A stretch of 64,000 nt of DNA. Origin: Sclerurus mexicanus. Taxonomy: Eukaryota; Chordata; Aves; Passeriformes; Furnariidae. Location: contig VWZF01001856.1 in the NCBI GenBank assembly GCA_013396755.1, positions 1,968,539-2,032,538 on the forward strand, read 5' to 3'. Shown piece by piece: positions 34,822 to 47,437 of this stretch (its first letter is position 1; the number at the start of each line of letters is the position of its first letter). Under the pieces are notes generated by a model. It did not search any database, had not been told where the DNA came from, and was given only the letters and a program-made list of their open reading frames with translations. A program made the position numbers and the translations under genes.

Positions 34822-36619
34822 AAAAAAAAAACCACAGTAAAAAACTCTTTGGTATTCTCCTTTCTTTGTAAAGAAGTCTCTTTGTTAAGGTAGGAAATCA
34901 CTCAATTATGTCCATAAAATACATTTGTATGATGCTAAAACCTAAAGTTCTCTTAATAACATCTAGCTCTGCTGCACTAGAATGCAAAGGCCACAGAAAA
35001 AAATTAGGAAAACCACCATTTTACCGACAGAGAACCTTAAATACCCAGAGGAAAATGATTTATCAAGTAACACTCAAGAGATTCACATTAAGGACAGACA
35101 AGTAAAAAAAAAATACTATTGGGTAATTACACAGTTATTCACCTAATTATCCAATTGGAAAAGGATTTATAAAGATGGGTTCAACACAACCCTTCAAGCG
35201 CTTCTTTGGGAGAAGCACCAGAAAATGGTGAGTGCATTTCCACCACTGAGTTTAACTTTGCTCCAGCAATATCTGTGAATCTCAGTCCAACCCACCTCAA
35301 CCCCTTTTCTGTGGAGCAAGGACACTATCTGGGCACACGAGGAAAAGCGCACAAGTGATTCAAGCAGGTGATTGAAGCAATTAACCACATCTTGCTGATT
35401 GCAATCGTAATTCTCTCCACGCTCGTGTCCTTCCAATCCATTTGCTGCCAGCACCCAGGGCTTCAAATGTGGAGCACTGACACAGCACTTCTGCTGTGGT
35501 TGAGGCGGGGATGCGTGGGTGGCTGGCTGGCGTGGCAGGTGGGTTTATTTAAAGCACACTTGGGTTAAAAGTGCTCAGAAGAAGATGTTCCATGTTTCCA
35601 AAGGCCGGTTGCCTCGTGGAGACGCGGGTGTTTTGTTTGCTACCACCTCAGGGAGGTGTGACCCTGCTCAGACGCTGGCAAAATGCCACTGGTGAGTGCA
35701 GCAGCAAACACAGAACTTGTAGAGGTGCAGAGCTCAGGGGTGCAAGTCCCTAATGAGAGGTAAGGTCCCCTCAGGTGAAAGCAGCTTCTCCAGATCCAGC
35801 TGTGCTAACTGGAAATGTGGTCATCCCAACTTTTGCTACAGGGGGTTATTCCCTCCAGGTGTTCCAGTCAGCCTAAACTCTCCTTAATCTACTCCAGACA
35901 TCAGGTGGGTCATCCTACAACCTCCACCCATGGCACAGCCACCATCCCTTGACCTGCCATACAGGCCCAAGGAAACATCCATTAACTCTGCATGATCATG
36001 GTATCTGTAATCACAACAATGAACTTCTGTCCACACCTTTAGTTACCTTCAACCACTGAAATAGTTTTGCCCATACGTAGAAATCTAGGAGTATATGTGA
36101 TCCTAACTTAGCTCCTCTCCAGCCTTATCTCTAGATATTCTTCTTTAAGGTCTCCTGCAGGTTCTGAAGTTCACCCCAGCTGACAGTCCCATGAGCATCA
36201 AGCGTGGAAATAGACTTCAAAAAAAAAGGGAAAAAAAAAAAACAAACCCAAAAAACCATTGAGGAACACTCATTCTTTGAGGCTTTCATGGATTTATACA
36301 AATATCAGTCCAGGAAGATTGAAACAGAACCAACCGCTTTGTTCATTAAATAATCTCTACACTTCCTACCACTCCTAGAAAGAGTTTTGGCAAACTGTCT
36401 GCAATTAGCCCAGCTTCTAAGAGTTAAATCACAGAAGGTCCAAACCTTTCTTACCTAGGAGGGAAGTGCCATGAGCTGGAGTTGGTACATGAGTAATGGA
36501 GACAGGTTAGAAATGTGGAGAGAGTTACTGGGTGGAAAAAGCCAGAACCAGATCAGAAAAAGATGACACAGCTGAGGCATCAAAATACCAACAGCTTTCT
36601 GCTGATGGGCTGCAAAGAT

Positions 36620-36735
36620 CATCATCATGAAATAGTCTGGGTAGGAAGCAACCTTAAAGATCATCTTGTTCCAAAACTCTCACCATGGACAGGAACACCA
36701 GGCACTAGACCAGGTTGCTCCAACCTGGCCTGAGT
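36620..36735 (-). mobile_element. CR1: CR1 LINE terminal fragment
   Basis: Antisense, degraded: ATCATCATGAAATAGTCTGG then CCTTAAAGATCATCTTG, ending at CCAACCTGGCCTGAG. Confidence 0.78.
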
Positions 36736-38351
36736 AAAGATACTCCATTTCCCCTTTCAGCAGCATGATTTTCCTTGGACCATTTATCAACCCAACTAAA
36801 TCCATGCCTTAGGACATAACCCATTCTTATTTGCTTGACATCATGGTCAGCTCTGCAAGTTGTTTGGGTGTTGCACATGCTCCTGCAGAAGCTTTTAAGA
36901 GGTGATCACCAGGATTCACTGTGCCTGAGGACTGATTTCTTTCCTACTGCAACTTCTCCCATAACTCCTGGCATCACCAGCCAAGAGTTTTTCCTTCACA
37001 TTGCTGCGTTCAGCTGGAAAGGTGCAGAATAATTCCAAACCAATGTACTCTGCCATGGATCACTCAATCAGTGTCCCTATTGCTCTGGGCAAACGTGCAT
37101 GGCTATGGTCGATAATGATCACAAGAGGAGACTGAAAAGAGTCAGGCTCCTCTTTCAGCCTTGCAAGCTCTTACCAGTTTGAGATTCAACAGGTAAAGTT
37201 TGTTTCTTCTTGTTTTCAAGAGTTTCAGTGCAAATCTCTGCCAATATGAAAACCATAAATGCTCTCGTCATTGGATGGAGAGGGGAAAAAATTGCTACAA
37301 AAGCCTCTTCAACATAAAAGTTTCCACTGCTTTCCATCTCAGTTTCATGTCAGTTTGCAGAATCTGAGCAGCAGTGTCTTGGCAAACAGACTGCTTGGCA
37401 ACCTGTGAGCAAAACTCAGCAGAAAGAGAAGTTTGAGATTGGATTTGTGCAGCAAATGATCAGATAACCACGCTTGTCATTGTCACTTATCAAAGCAATC
37501 TGGATAGATAATAAATGCTTGTGAAAGGTGATACAGATTCAACCCTGAGGAGGCCAAGAACACAGGTTTCAGAAGTCTGAAATAAAAAGCCACACCAACA
37601 TATTCTAAGGGCAAGTTACAGAGCAGATAAACCATCTCTATTGATTTACCAGAACGGGGAACCTTGATCATGATACAAACACATTGTACTTACTAAGAAT
37701 GCAGATAAAACAGAAACATGATGGTTTGTACTGGTTTTACTCACTCATAGAAAGCTGTGCCCAGAAAAGAGCATTTTGCCAATCCATGAACCCCAAAGAG
37801 CATCAAACATATTTTTAATACTTTGTAGAAGTTACAGGAAAACGTGGAAAAGCTGAGCCACTTCTCTGAAGGAATAATAAACAAAGAAAAAGTTACACAG
37901 AAAGCAGGAAGGGATTTCACGGAGGAGCTGAGGATTTGAGTCTGCTACCACTGTCTAATCCTGGAAGTAGGGAGAATGATTAAAAAAGATGGAAAATGTT
38001 TTTAATGTCTTGAGTTGGAAGGGACCCACAAGGGTCCAACCCCTGGACCTCCTCTTTGTCAGCAGCAAAAGGCAGATGATGTGGTTTTGTTTCTGGTGCT
38101 GAACCTGACTGGCATCTTCCCAGCTCCTGGAAACCAGCAACAGCATCGTCCCACCCACACCAAGAGCTCTGACTCTACCAAATTGTACCAGACAATCACA
38201 GACATTTTAAGCAGGTTTGGGGTATTTTTGTCGCTGTCTTGTAACAGTGCTGTAGAAAATGCAGGCTGTGCCCACTCATCTAGATTCTCCTAAAGCACGA
38301 GGTTAAAAATATCAAAGCAAGAGGAAGAAGGGGATGGACAGAAAAGGAGAT

Positions 38352-38560
38352 TATGGAATTATAGAATGATTTGGGTAGGAAGGAACCTTAAAGATTATCT
38401 AGTCCAAACTCCTGCCATGGGCAGGGACACCTTCCACTATCCTAGGTGGCTCCAAGCCCTGTCCAACCTGGCCTTGGACACTTACAGGGATGGGGCAGCC
38501 ACAGCTTCTCTGAGCAACCTCTGCCAGAGCCTCACCACTCTCACAGAGAAGACCGAGGTG
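38352..38560 (-). mobile_element. CR1: CR1 LINE 3'-end fragment
   Basis: Antisense copy from GGAATTATAGAATGATTTGG to CACCACTCTCACAGAG. Confidence 0.87.
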
Positions 38561-39590
38561 AGTCTCATGTTTTACCCCATGGTGGTGATATGGGAACAGG
38601 TTTCTGATCTGGTGTCTTGGGACATCTCTAGAACTTGCAGCTGATACAGCAAGTTCCCCCATCATCTATACCCATCATGTTGGTACCAACACACAGGTCC
38701 CCACAGGACTGACCAGAAAATTGGTCATATCCTCAGAGTTTCTCCTGTGAGGTCTAACTCTGAACAAACCATGTTGATGTCTGGGTTTTCCAGCCATTAA
38801 ACTTTTTTTCTGGTTTACCAAACACAAACACCAATAATTCTTGGGTTGTTTCAACCTTTAAGGTTGCAACCTTTGCATTCCTTATATATTTAAATTTATA
38901 CACTTGAAAAAGCAGTATTTTTTGTGGAACAGGCTACTGTGGTCCATAGCCCCTTTGAAAACCCCCGGGAGCACCTATCTTCCTGTAGTCAAAGGTCCAG
39001 AGAAGCCTATCTCACACTAACAGGTCAATACATCCACAGGTAACAGCACAGGTTGGAGAGGAGGCATCTACCTGAGCAGAGATCACTGCTGTGCTCCCAG
39101 TCCTAGTGCAGGGGTCTCTGCACCGTGCTCCCACCAACATTCCATGGGAGCTCCTACACCAGGATCCCTGCCTGAGCTGCCAGAACAGGCACAGCAAAGG
39201 GAGCAGTGAGCAAAAGACAGGGAAAGGAGGTTAGTGAGAGGCAAACAGAAAACTAAAGGGATAGGAAAGGCTCAGACACCAACCTGTGACTGGAGGTTGC
39301 TTAGCCCAGCAGGCTGCAAGAAGACACTGTGGCATTGCTACTGCATCGACAGATGTGTTTTCTCCTCCTGGTAAAACAAACAAGCGAGTCCCTGAAGGCT
39401 GCTCTAAGCCACTTGGAGAGCCAGAGATGCCCAACTGGACACCCAGGGGCTGCATCTCTTGCTGAAGTGATAAAAAAAGCAAGCACAGCTTTTAGCAAAG
39501 GCTGGTCCTCAGCTGTAAACTGTGTTTGCTCTCAGTGGTGATATGACTGTGCTGTTTACAAGAAGCATAAACTTGTTTGCCATGTTCTTG

Positions 39591-39655
39591 AATTCACAGA
39601 ATCACAGAACGGTTTGTGTTGGAAAGGACCTAGAAGATCATTCTAGTTTCAACTT
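39591..39655 (-). mobile_element. CR1: CR1 LINE terminal fragment
   Basis: About 65 antisense bases with CACAGAATCACAGAACGG and a GGTTTGTGTTGGAAAGGACC block. Confidence 0.75.
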
Positions 39656-40372
39656 CCAAATTAATAGATTGCTGGAAAGGAAAGGCAGCACCTAAAATAT
39701 AATCAGGCTGGTATTTACAACCAGCTGCACTCTAAGAATGATGCCATTAGAGGGAAATAACCTCCATTGCTTGTTGGGTTTAGAAACAATCCCCACATGC
39801 CTCCCTGAGAGGTGTGTGGTTTGCAGTTGATGGCTCTCGCTACAAAACCTCATGACCCACGGGTGAGACTTCCTTAATTAGCTACTTGTGTATTTTCTTA
39901 ATTAGCTACTTCATCATTGATACAGATAGGACAACTCTTAGGGTAAGGGATGGATGTTTAGGAGCATCAGAACAGGCGTATATGCTCATTAAGCTGCAGT
40001 GAACCCAATGTCAGAGTAATTATGACTGAGAAGAGAGACAGACTGTAAAACAAGTGAGGACAACCCCACAAACTGGGTTTATCGAGATGGAGAGAAGTAG
40101 GTCAGGAGTAAGAACTGAGTTACAATTTCCTGGTCAGTGGTTACTGTAAAAGAAGAGCTGGTGATATATGAGAGCGAGCAGAAAACGCCTTTGTGGGTTT
40201 GCTCTCCACCACATGAAGAGCTTGGTGGTCATAACGAAACAGCTGCTGCCAACAAATGAGTACAAATGTTTGTAACTGAATGAGATGGTTGCCCACGGAC
40301 TGTTGAACCACCTCTCAGTGACCCACAGGGCACAGAATACACCTGACTCAACAAAAAACACACCAAAGGAGT

Positions 40373-40506
40373 CATCACAGAATCTTAGAGTGGCTTGGGT
40401 TGGAAGAGACCTGAAGGATCATCTAGTTCCCAACCCCTTGCCATGGGCAGGGACACCTTCCACTAGACCAGGTTGCTCCAAGCCCTGTCTAACCTGGCCT
40501 TGAGCC
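40373..40506 (-). mobile_element. CR1: CR1 LINE terminal fragment
   Basis: Antisense copy from CATCACAGAATCTTAGAG to CTAACCTGGCCTTGAG. Confidence 0.84.
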
Positions 40507-40786
40507 ATTTAGACCCAACAACTCACCCAACCTACTCTAGGGAGGAAACCCAGGGTCTACCTGCACCAGGTAATTTAAAGAGGTTTTGGTGCAGTCAAAA
40601 TGAAATATGAGAATGCATTCACACAGCTTTGCCCTGATTTAAATTTAAGGGTAAAAGGAAATACAGGCTTAAAGTCACCACCAGCAGAAACCAAAATCAG
40701 AGGTTTGAGAGTCTGGCTCAGCTCTGGATGAAAGATGAGTAATGTCAAAAAAAGCAGCAATTTGAAAAAAAAATATAATAAATAGT

Positions 40787-40860
40787 TATAGAATCACAGA
40801 ATATCCTGAGTTGGAAGGGACACACAAGGATCACTGAGTCCAGCTCCTGAACTGTGAGCC
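40787..40860 (-). mobile_element. CR1: CR1-type fragment, GAGTTGGAAGG variant
   Basis: ATAGAATCACAGAATATCC then TGAGTTGGAAGGGACACACA. The same variant recurs at 38,010-38,055 and 44,486-44,552, suggesting a separate CR1 subfamily. Confidence 0.7.
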
Positions 40861-41505
40861 TTGCTAGACTGTGGTCCTTGTGCAGTTAAGGGAGAGAGAG
40901 CAATTCCTCCTTTCCTAAGGCAGGACATCTCAGCTCAGCAGACAGCCCTGCCCTCAGGTACAATTCCTTGTTCCGTTGATATGGAGGGATCCTCAATCCC
41001 AGCACCCATTATTTAGCTGGCTAAAGAGCGGTGAGAAACCATCTCCCGTTTCCCTGCATTCCTGTTCAGCCAACCATTCAGCTGGTGGAGAAGAAGGGTG
41101 CTTATAAGGATCACTTCGTGCCTGGAAGAGGACAGGACAGGCCTTTCCCAGCTCCCATGGACCAAGCTCCCAAATTCCTGATGCAGCCCTGCAATGTGAT
41201 ATCTCCTACCTCGTTTCCCACCATCCCTGGAGACCATCTCCAAGGTCTGGAGAACCTGGCTACATTGCCAACTATCCCAGTGCTGCCTATAGGACTTCCC
41301 TTCACCCCTTTCAGCCTCTTTTTTTGCACCTTTTCATCCATTTAGGCTGAAAATTTTCTTCTGCTCCCTCTTACTCATATCACTGCACTGGAAAATGTCT
41401 GATCTTTGCTGAAATCTCTCAGTGCTACTGCAGCACAAGCCCATTTTCTGTGTCTGCTTTCATTTTGAGCTACCACAAAACAACATTTTTAAATAAAATA
41501 TTATT

Positions 41506-41511
41506 TTTATT
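41506..41511 (-). terminator. IL17F: IL17F polyadenylation signal
   Basis: AATAAA on the - strand (TTTATT on +), about 755 bases beyond the IL17F stop and just past the AU-rich cluster. An alternative signal nearer the stop is not excluded. Confidence 0.6.
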
Positions 41512-41530
41512 CAGCAGATAAGTTGTTGAA

Positions 41531-41628
41531 TAAATACAGATTAAAATTACCCTTTTTTAAATATTCTGAGCACACACACACAGCCCTAAATACAGTCATA
41601 AATAGAAGACATAAATAGAAATATAAAT
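41531..41628 (-). promoter_or_regulatory. IL17F: AU-rich element cluster in IL17F 3' UTR
   Basis: Five ATTTA pentamers on the - strand at 41,531-41,535, 41,587-41,591, 41,599-41,603, 41,612-41,616 and 41,624-41,628. Four fall within about 40 bases, spaced 12-13 apart. This density is typical of unstable cytokine mRNAs. Confidence 0.75.
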
Positions 41629-42263
41629 ATCCGTTGGTTCTTTACTATTTTAACACTCATTGCAGTGGACTCCATTCTCTCCTAAAATGCTCTGCAATAA
41701 ATCAGCTCAAACCAAAGAAAAACAAACAAACCCAAAGTGTGATGAGAATCAGGCCTGTTGGCACCAATGTCTGATTGACACTGGTACTATCGGAGTGAGC
41801 AGGGGTGGCCAGAGAAGGGAAAGACGTAGAGGACGAGGAAGGGAGGGAGAAGGTGCAGGAGGAGGAATTTTTTGTGGCAGTGCTGCTGGGTATGTGTTCA
41901 TTAGGGCAACTCACTGCCAAGAACAACTTTTGAAACTATAATTCCTTTGATTCACCCAGCTGATATAAACCACAAGGAAAAATAAATTTTAAAAAGCCCT
42001 GCTTTACCCTCTCACTGCTTGGGGTCACAAACAAAGCTTGTTCTCCATTCCTGTCATCACCAGCTACTGGTGATTCCCATTCTAAAACCTATAAATCAGC
42101 AGCAGCTGAATCATGACTTTCAGGAGGCAATTTGCTCAGGTTTGGAAGGGCGATGGCATGTTGAATTCCTGGGATTCGAGGTGGGCAATTGTGGGATTTC
42201 ACCAGAGGGATGTCTATTGGAGATATTCCTTCTTTTCAACGTCGCCTCCCCTAATATTTCCTC

Positions 42264-44930
42264 CTAGGACTGGTGGTGGATGACTGGAGTGACACAGGTG
42301 CAACCCACGGTGATGACCTTCCTCTCCAGGCGGAAGGTGGGCCGGCAGCCCTGCTGCTCCCGGCGGAGGACAAGGATCTCCTGCTTGATGGGGACGGAGT
42401 TGAGGCTGCGGTCCTCCTGCCCCAGGGTGTTCACACAGCCAGAGAGGCGGCACTGGGCATCGGCAATCACCTCGGGGAAGCGGTTGGGATCCTTGTCGAG
42501 CCTGGGGATGGGCACACAAAAGTGATTTATGTCTGTGCACAGCATGGGTCTTCTTGTCTGTCTCCATGAAAACACCTCGCTATTCGTACTGTTCACCTGG
42601 GCCTCCTTACTACGAGACACAGCCAAGTAATTCCTCATCCTCAACATTTTTTCAAATGATTTCCTAGAAATGGAATCAATTTTGGGAGGGTAATACTGCT
42701 GTGTCATACTTTAGGAGCTGACGACTAGAGATGGACTGGGCTAAATACAGAACTGATCTCAAATTTTCAGTTTCAGCATCCAGAAACTTTTTCACTTTGG
42801 AAAATCTAAAACTGCAATGTACTGACATGATTGTTTCCCCAGGAGTAATTCATTTTATCACCCTTTCAACCACATGCAGTGTTACAGGCTTGGGGTAAGG
42901 CAGAGTGGCTGGAAAACTTCCCAGAGGAAAAGAACCTGGTTGTGTTGGTTGAAAGCAGCTGAACATGAGCCAGGTGTGTCCAGGTGGGCAAGAAGGTCAA
43001 TGGCAGCTGGACTGTGTCAGCAATAGTGTGGGCACAGGACCAGGGCAGTGATTGTACCCTGTGCTGGCACTTCTGGGGCACCTCTAGTGCTGGGGGCAGT
43101 TTTGGTACCACCAGACAAGAGACATTGAGGGGCTGGAGCATGTGCAGGGAAGGGAATGGAGCTGGGGAAGGGTCTGGAGCAGCAGGAGGGGCTGAGGGAG
43201 CTGGGGAGGCTCAGCCTGGAGAAAAGGAGGCTCAGGGGGGACCTTCTGGCTCTGCAACTCCCTGACAGGAGAGTGGAGCCAGGTGAGGGTCTGGCTTTGC
43301 TCCCAGTGAACAGGGGACAAGGGGAAACAGACTCAAGTATGGCAGGAGAGGTTTAAATTGGATATCAGAAAAAATTTCTTCCCTGGAAGGGTTGTCCAGC
43401 CCTGGCATAGCTGCCCAGGGCAGTGACAGAGTCCCCATTCCTGAAGGGGTTTTAAAGCTGTGGAGATGTGGCATTTGGGGACACTGTTCAGTGGTGGCCC
43501 TGGAGTGCTGGGGGAATGGTTGGACTCAATGATCTTAGAGGTATTTTCTAACCTAAATTATTCTGTGATTGGCAAAGGCTGACAAGATGATTAGAAACCG
43601 TTCAAATAATGTCCCTTTGCACTGCAAACAGTTTCTCTTGGAGAAATCTCACCCAATACCAAAATGTCAGTGTGTGTCAAGAAGTGTTTGCAATATTCAA
43701 GTTCCAGATAACAAGGGACTCTGGACATACTCTGAGAACCAGCCATCACTCACCACAAAAGAAAAACCATCTGTGTACACAGCCATCACAATTTAAATAA
43801 CAACTAAACAGTTACCTGTAATCCCAAGGAGCAAGAGACCGGTTCCTGACATCGTGGACCATCCTAAAGGCATGATGTGACTTGCTGATACGAATGTCAA
43901 CTTTCACTATTGTGGGGAATTTGAGATCCTTCTGGTTCAGGCAATCTTCACTCAGCCTCACAGAGTCACCGTCCTTGCTAGGCTGAGGGTGAAACATCTT
44001 CCCTTGAGGTGAGCTCCTTACAGTGAGGGCTAGAACCAGCACCAAAACCACTGATCTGAACTGGGAGAGAGGAAAATGTTGTTAGTTCTGTCCAGTCAAG
44101 AGAGAGGGAGCACAAAGAGCCGAGTCTTGACTAGACTGGACCACCCATGGACGGGCCAGCATGAGTAAACAGCACAACACCACAAATAAAACTCATCAGA
44201 ACAGATGCTGGACTCTGATTTAAATTCTGATTCATAGCTGGCTTTGCACCAAGAAGGGTATCTCTTCAACAAGCTACAAAAGGTCCTCCTCCACAGTCAC
44301 ACAGCACTGTCTTATGATCTACAAAGTGGGGTAAGGACTCAGCTGACCTCATGCCTTAGAAATCTAGCAATTCATATGATTTCTCAGGACAGAAAAGACT
44401 GGCCATCCACATCTGCTGGAAATAGCTCTTTTCCCAAGGAAATCTGAGATTCTTAGGCCGTCTCCACTAGACAGAGTTTAGTGACTCATAGAGTCATAGA
44501 ATATCCTGAGCTGGAAGGGATCCACAAGGATCATCAAATCTAACTCCTAAAAAGAAGACAAACACAGAGCTTTTAAGAAAATCACAGGAGCCGACAATAC
44601 TGCAAATGCTACCCACTGAAATTTAAATTCATAGACTTTCACAGTGAAATTTCAGCAATTTGGGTAACATGTTGTCTGAGGAAAGGACTGTCTCTCCCAT
44701 AACTAAGAGATAAATAAGTAATGGATAGTCCACCACATCCTTGTCACTCAAGCACCAAACAGAGCTGCATCAGACAGAATCAGAATCCCAGCAGGTCCCA
44801 CCCAGGACCAAAAGGGTTTCTTGTAGAAATCGTGGGACCTGCACTCTGCCTTCTCTCTTGCAGCCAGTATTCCTTAAGCTTTATATTAAATATAAGTACT
44901 TACCATGGTAGCATAGCTGGAAAAAGCCAT
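42264..44930 (-). CDS. IL17F: Interleukin-17F (three-exon gene, 169 aa)
   Basis: Secreted IL-17 family cytokine, able in mammals to pair with itself or with IL17A and signal through IL17RA/IL17RC. Coding exons in transcript order are 44,904-44,930, 43,816-44,060 and 42,264-42,501, with phases 0 and 2. Exons 1 and 2 match IL17A in length (27 and 245 nt). Residues 1 to about 26 make a signal peptide with a VLVLVLAL core. Cysteines fall at 49, 108, 113, 143, 158 and 160, the same numbers as in IL17A, and the two proteins align without gaps to residue 168. The only sequon is N82-R-S; residue 64 is Asp. The AQC-GCVN-GQED segment and VTPVIHH ending resemble mammalian IL17F. It lies convergent to IL17A and next to MCM3, as in human. 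A 700-base CR1 sits in intron 2. Confidence 0.9.
42878..43573 (+). mobile_element. CR1: CR1 LINE 3' end, longest copy, in IL17F intron 2
   Basis: About 700 bases, sense on + and so antisense to IL17F. It starts near AGAGTGGCTGGAAAACTTCC, passes through GCTGGGGAGGCTCAGCCTGG, and ends at TAACCTAAATTATTCTGTG. It takes up more than half of the intron. Confidence 0.88.
44486..44552 (-). mobile_element. CR1: CR1-type fragment in IL17F intron 1
   Basis: AGAGTCATAGAATATCC then TGAGCTGGAAGGGATCC, the same variant as at 40,787. Confidence 0.68.
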
Positions 44931-45042
44931 GGCAATCTCTTTGCTGCTTTGGATGGATGTGCAGGGTGACAAGGCACAAGAGCTCTCCTTCTCTGAGACC
45001 CCTTCCACTCTGCTTGTGTCTCAAAGCCAGTTGTGATCTCCT

Positions 45043-45049
45043 TTTTATA
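45043..45049 (-). promoter_or_regulatory. IL17F: IL17F TATA box
   Basis: CTATAAAAAGGAG on the - strand, about 113 bases before the IL17F ATG, predicting a start near 45,015. It parallels the IL17A promoter. Confidence 0.8.
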
Positions 45050-45831
45050 GCAAAGTTCAGCCACTACCACTGTTTCCATTGCAGCACAGCTGCCTTACCT
45101 GACTCGAGGTTAGGAACTGATATTTCATTTCCTAGCCCACTTCCTCCCATCTACCTCCAAAAAGGGGAGGGCAGATACCAGCACCAGAATCCCAAGTCAG
45201 ACAATACAATTTATTCAGGCAGATAAAGAGATAAGAGAAGTAAACGAGTGAAAAAAATTGTTTAGACAGTTTTTCGTGGTTTGTTTTTTTTTACTCCTTC
45301 CCACCCCCTCTTTCTAATAATAATTATGTTCTTTCACCACAAACACGTGGATGCACTTCCACGTACCTCACACAAACCAAGAGGCAGAGATGAGCAAGCT
45401 GCAAAGTCAGGCAACCAGCAAGGCTTTCAAAATGAGGACAGGACGTGGAACTTCACCATTTAGCCTCCCTTGGCCTCAACTGCACAATCCACCCCCACCT
45501 CCTCTTGGGGATCCCTCTGTCCTGCAGGGGAAGATTGGGTGCCATGGGGGGATTCCTGCTGGGAGACTTCAGGGTACCAGAAGCCTTCCCCACTGTGGTG
45601 ACATATTCTGGAGAGCTCTTTAAAAGGCACATCCATGCCCTGTAAAGCCCTGAGAGCACTGATTGCCTTTGCTGGCCTTTGCACCATCACCCGGGGGCCT
45701 CATTCTAGCTCAGCTTTGATTCCCAGTCCCTGCCTGACCCATGCTGTTGGAATGCTGGTTTCCTGTCCCTTCTCTGGCCTTATCAACTGGGTGGACTTTG
45801 GAGCAAGGTTTCTCCTGGATGGACTCCATGG

Positions 45832-46268
45832 ACATTCATGGTGGGGAACAGAACTGGGGAAGCATCTGGAGCACAAGGAGGGGCTGAGAGAGCTGGGGGG
45901 GCTCAGCCTGGAGATAAGGAGGCTCATGGGGGGACCTTCTCACTCTCTGCAACTCCCTGACATAAGGGGGGAGCCAGGGAGTGTTGGGCTCTACTCCCAG
46001 GGAAAAAGGGACAGGACAAGAGGACATAGTCTTAAGCTGCCCCAGGGGAGGATTAGGTTGCACATTAGGAGGAATTTCTTCACAGAAAGGGTGATTAGAC
46101 ACTGGAATGGGCTTCCCAGGGAGGTGGTGGAGCCTTCGAGTTGTTTGAGGAAAGACTGAACATGTCACTCAGTGCTCTGGGCTGGTTGACAAGGTGGTGA
46201 TAGGTCAAAGGTTGGACTCCACAGTCTCAAAGATCTGTTCCAAACTAACTGATCCCATGATTCTGTGC
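45832..46268 (+). mobile_element. CR1: CR1 LINE 3' end
   Basis: Sense copy of about 435 bases from GGGGAACAGAACTGGGG to AACTGATCCCATGATTCTG. It is the same subfamily as the copy in IL17F intron 2, judged by the shared AGGAGGGGCTGAG block. Confidence 0.87.
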
Positions 46269-46462
46269 AAATGATTCTGTGTGATCATCCCCATGACCAT
46301 ACTGTATTGCATTTTGCCTAGCTCTCCTCCAAGTGCCACAGGGGCTGGAGTATATACAAAGCAATTTTAAACAGTTTTTTCTCATTTTAAAAGGTCTGAA
46401 AGGGCTGTACCCACCTCCACCAGTACAGTGGCTATAGATAGCAATGGCACAGCAATACAAAT

Positions 46463-46612
46463 ACAGAATCACAGAATCAATTAAGTTGGAAAAGATCTCT
46501 GAGATCATTGAGTCCAACCTATGTCCCAATACCACTCTGTCAACTAGACCATGAATCTAAATGCCATATCCGATCTTTCTTTAAACACCTTCAGGGACAC
46601 CGACCCCTCCAC
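46463..46612 (-). mobile_element. CR1: CR1 LINE fragment, divergent subfamily
   Basis: AGAATCACAGAATCAATTAA, then GAGTCCAACCTATGTCCC and a degraded AAACACCTTCAGGGACACC block. Confidence 0.76.
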
Positions 46613-47414
46613 TGGATCTGTGCAGCAGCTGCTCCTGGATCCCCCAGTCTCCCCACTCACTCAGAGACACAAACACACCAGTGGATCTCCCTGATAGCTG
46701 CTCCTTACCAGCAGCCAACTCCCAGATCCCCTAATCTCCCCAGTAGCTGGTCTAGAACTCCCAGGATTCCCAGTAGCCAATTTTCAGACCCTCTGGTCGA
46801 GCATCCTGCCCAGATTTATGGCTGCTGCAATACCTGGAGCACATCCAGCTTGATGTCTTTAGCATTCCCATGCTGACATACACACTCATATACACATATG
46901 TCCTTACTGATCCACCTTTATCCCTTCCTTTCCCCAGCTTTGCTCCTTCCTTTATACACCCCATAAAACTTGCACAATTCCAAAATCCTCATCCGAGCAC
47001 ACCAAAATATGTCCCATAACCATGCAGTCATCAAGCTGAGGTGGGGAAATCTTCCCCCACTGACTTGTCCAGTGGGACTGACATGTGAATTGGGATTGAG
47101 CATCCTCCTTGGACAGCCCTGAAAGAGATGGGTCACGGGTTTCATTGGCACTGTGTTATTGGGGTTCCTCCACCTGGTCCTGCTCCTTGGGGCTCATGGA
47201 AAATTAAATCACTCTTAATCACATAACCCCCATTTTATAATTAGAGGAAGAGAGGCATTAAAATAAAAGTGGAAACAGGACTCTGCATCCTGTAATCCAG
47301 AAAGGATCAGGCACAAACTAGAGGAAAAAGAACAGTGCACCAGTTTCCCCAGGAGCACCAGCAGGTCTCTTTGAAAGCAAAAGCTATTTTTATGGAAAAA
47401 AACCCCCAACGCAA

Positions 47415-47437
47415 AAACAACAACAACAACAACAACA
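47415..47437. repeat. (AAC)n microsatellite
   Basis: About seven AAC units within an A-rich stretch. Confidence 0.8.

Larger units (their letters stand above)
34845..41490. other. Intergenic region between IL17A and IL17F
   Basis: The two genes converge on this 6.6 kb. I see no gene. It contains CR1 pieces, an A-rich low-complexity run near 36,218-36,259 and unique sequence. In mammals the same tail-to-tail spacer separates the pair. Confidence 0.65.

Noticed and set aside
42273..42569. 98-codon open frame on the + strand.
   Set aside because: Shadow of IL17F exon 3 on the opposite strand.
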